Of a stretch of 6,002 nt of DNA, positions 5,119 through 6,002 are shown piece by piece (position 1 is the first letter of the stretch; the number at the start of each line of letters is the position of its first letter). The notes beneath the pieces were generated by a model. That model worked only from the letters and a program-made list of their open reading frames with translations, was not told the DNA's origin and ran no database searches. The DNA comes from Oscillospiraceae bacterium (GTDB lineage Bacteria > Bacillota > Clostridia > Oscillospirales > Ruminococcaceae), in contig JAGPHI010000068.1 in the NCBI GenBank assembly GCA_018055565.1, forward strand, positions 1 through 6,002, given 5' to 3'. Position numbers and translations under genes: made by a program.

Positions 5119-6002
5119 ATGTCAAAACCCATTGTGGCCGTGGTAGGCCGCCCCAATGTGGGCAAATCCACTTTTTTTAATAAGCTAATTGGGCAGCGCC
5201 TCGCCATCGTGGAGGACAAGCCCGGCGTCACGCGTGACCGCTTATATGGCAATTGCGAATGGCAAGGCCAGCATTTTCTGCTCATCGACACGGGCGGCAT
5301 CGAAACCGATTCCGACGATAGCATTTTGCGCCATATCCGCACGCAAGCGCAGCTTGCCATCGACACCGCCAATGTAATCCTGTTTATCACCGATTTAAAA
5401 AGCGGCGTTACCGCGCAAGACACCGAAATTGCCAATATGCTGATGCGTTCAGGCAAGCACGTGGTGCTGGTGGTCAATAAGGTAGATAGCTTGGGCGATG
5501 CGCCGCTGGAACTGTATGATTTTTACTCCCTCGGTCTTGGCGAGCCGTTTCCCGTATCCTCGGTGCACGGGCACGGCACAGGCGATTTGCTGGACGAAAT
5601 CTGCAAATATCTGCCCGCGGCCGATGGCTCGGAAGAAGATTCCGAGCGCATTACCGTTGCGGTAATCGGCCGCCCCAATGTGGGCAAATCCAGTTTGGTA
5701 AACTATATTTTGGGTGAGGACCGCATGATTGTGGCCGATTTAGCGGGCACAACGCGCGACGCTGTGGACAGCGAGGTAGACAATGCGCACGGCAAATTCA
5801 CATTTATCGACACCGCAGGCCTGCGCCGACGCGGCAAAGTGGAGGACGGGGTAGAGCGCTACAGCGTGCTGCGCTCTCTTGCCGCGGTGGAACGCGCGCG
5901 TGTGTGCGTGATTATGGTGGATGCCGTTGATGGCTTTACCGAGCAGGATTCTAAGGTGGCGGGCTTTGCGCACGAGCAAGGCAAAGCGTGCATCATTGCC
6001 GT
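5119..6002 (+). CDS. der: Ribosome biogenesis GTPase Der (EngA), 3'-truncated
   Basis: The first 294 residues of Der, the double-GTPase factor needed for 50S subunit maturation. G domain 1 shows GRPNVGKS (10-17), the switch I segment GVTRD (36-40), DTGG (57-60) and NKVD (120-123). G domain 2 shows a second GRPNVGKS (184-191), DLAGTTRD (207-214) and DTAGLRRRGK (231-240). The window ends just where the second NKxD motif would begin, so that motif and the C-terminal KH-like RNA-binding domain (full length about 440 aa) lie outside. The ATG at 5119 is preceded by AAAGGA (5105-5110) at 8 nt, and only 14 nt separate it from the DUF512 stop, so the two are co-transcribed and perhaps translationally linked. 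No stop codon occurs in the frame up to the window edge. The identification is firm. Confidence 0.97.
   Translation, partial: MSKPIVAVVGRPNVGKSTFFNKLIGQRLAIVEDKPGVTRDRLYGNCEWQGQHFLLIDTGGIETDSDDSILRHIRTQAQLAIDTANVILFITDLKSGVTAQDTEIANMLMRSGKHVVLVVNKVDSLGDAPLELYDFYSLGLGEPFPVSSVHGHGTGDLLDEICKYLPAADGSEEDSERITVAVIGRPNVGKSSLVNYILGEDRMIVADLAGTTRDAVDSEVDNAHGKFTFIDTAGLRRRGKVEDGVERYSVLRSLAAVERARVCVIMVDAVDGFTEQDSKVAGFAHEQGKACIIA
5146..5170 (+). repeat. Direct repeat copy 1 within der (first P-loop)
   Basis: A 25-nt stretch encoding the first GRPNVGKS motif is identical, base for base, to 5668-5692, which encodes the second. It reflects the tandem G-domain architecture of Der. Confidence 0.9.
5668..5692 (+). 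repeat. Direct repeat copy 2 within der (second P-loop)
   Basis: Identical 25-nt partner of 5146-5170, lying 522 nt (174 codons) downstream in the same frame. Recombination between the copies would delete one GTPase domain in frame. Confidence 0.9.

Noticed and set aside
5115..5477. 120-aa minus-strand frame over der
   Set aside because: It is antisense to the highly conserved first GTPase domain and is a shadow of it.

Overview
The window is an ordinary stretch of bacterial chromosome, most likely from a member of the Clostridia (Bacillota), possibly a gut Oscillospirales-type organism. Three things point this way: strong AAAGGAGG-type ribosome binding sites, consensus vegetative promoters, and the gene order YceD-L32-DUF512 protein-Der, which I recall from Clostridia. 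Base composition looks intermediate in GC. All six genes lie on the + strand. I see no mobile element, CRISPR array, rRNA or tRNA.

Layout: (1) 1-720 is the 3' part of a DacF/PBP5-type D-alanyl-D-alanine carboxypeptidase gene, followed by a long hairpin without a U-tract. (2) 721-1016 is intergenic. It holds a near-consensus promoter (818-846) and a roughly 165-nt leader with a 12-bp hairpin and possible alternative pairings. (3) 1017-2351 is pgi, glucose-6-phosphate isomerase. (4) 2391-2795 encodes a 134-aa P-loop protein of unknown function, closed by a strong terminator (2837-2865). (5) A perfect-consensus promoter (2892-2920) drives yceD (DUF177) and rpmF (ribosomal protein L32), closed by a strong terminator (3679-3714). 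(6) 3806-5104 encodes a PDZ plus radical-SAM-like DUF512 protein. It is followed after 14 nt by der (engA), a double-GTPase ribosome assembly factor that runs off the right edge.

The right half therefore groups functions tied to large-subunit ribosome biogenesis (YceD, L32, Der) around a poorly understood Fe-S/radical-SAM-like protein. The left half is cell-wall remodelling, central carbon metabolism and one uncharacterised small NTPase-like protein. Three automatic start choices were moved downstream on ribosome-binding-site and homology grounds (pgi, rpmF, DUF512). I did not find an obviously new biological system. The best leads are the small P-loop protein, the DUF512-der pairing and the pgi leader.
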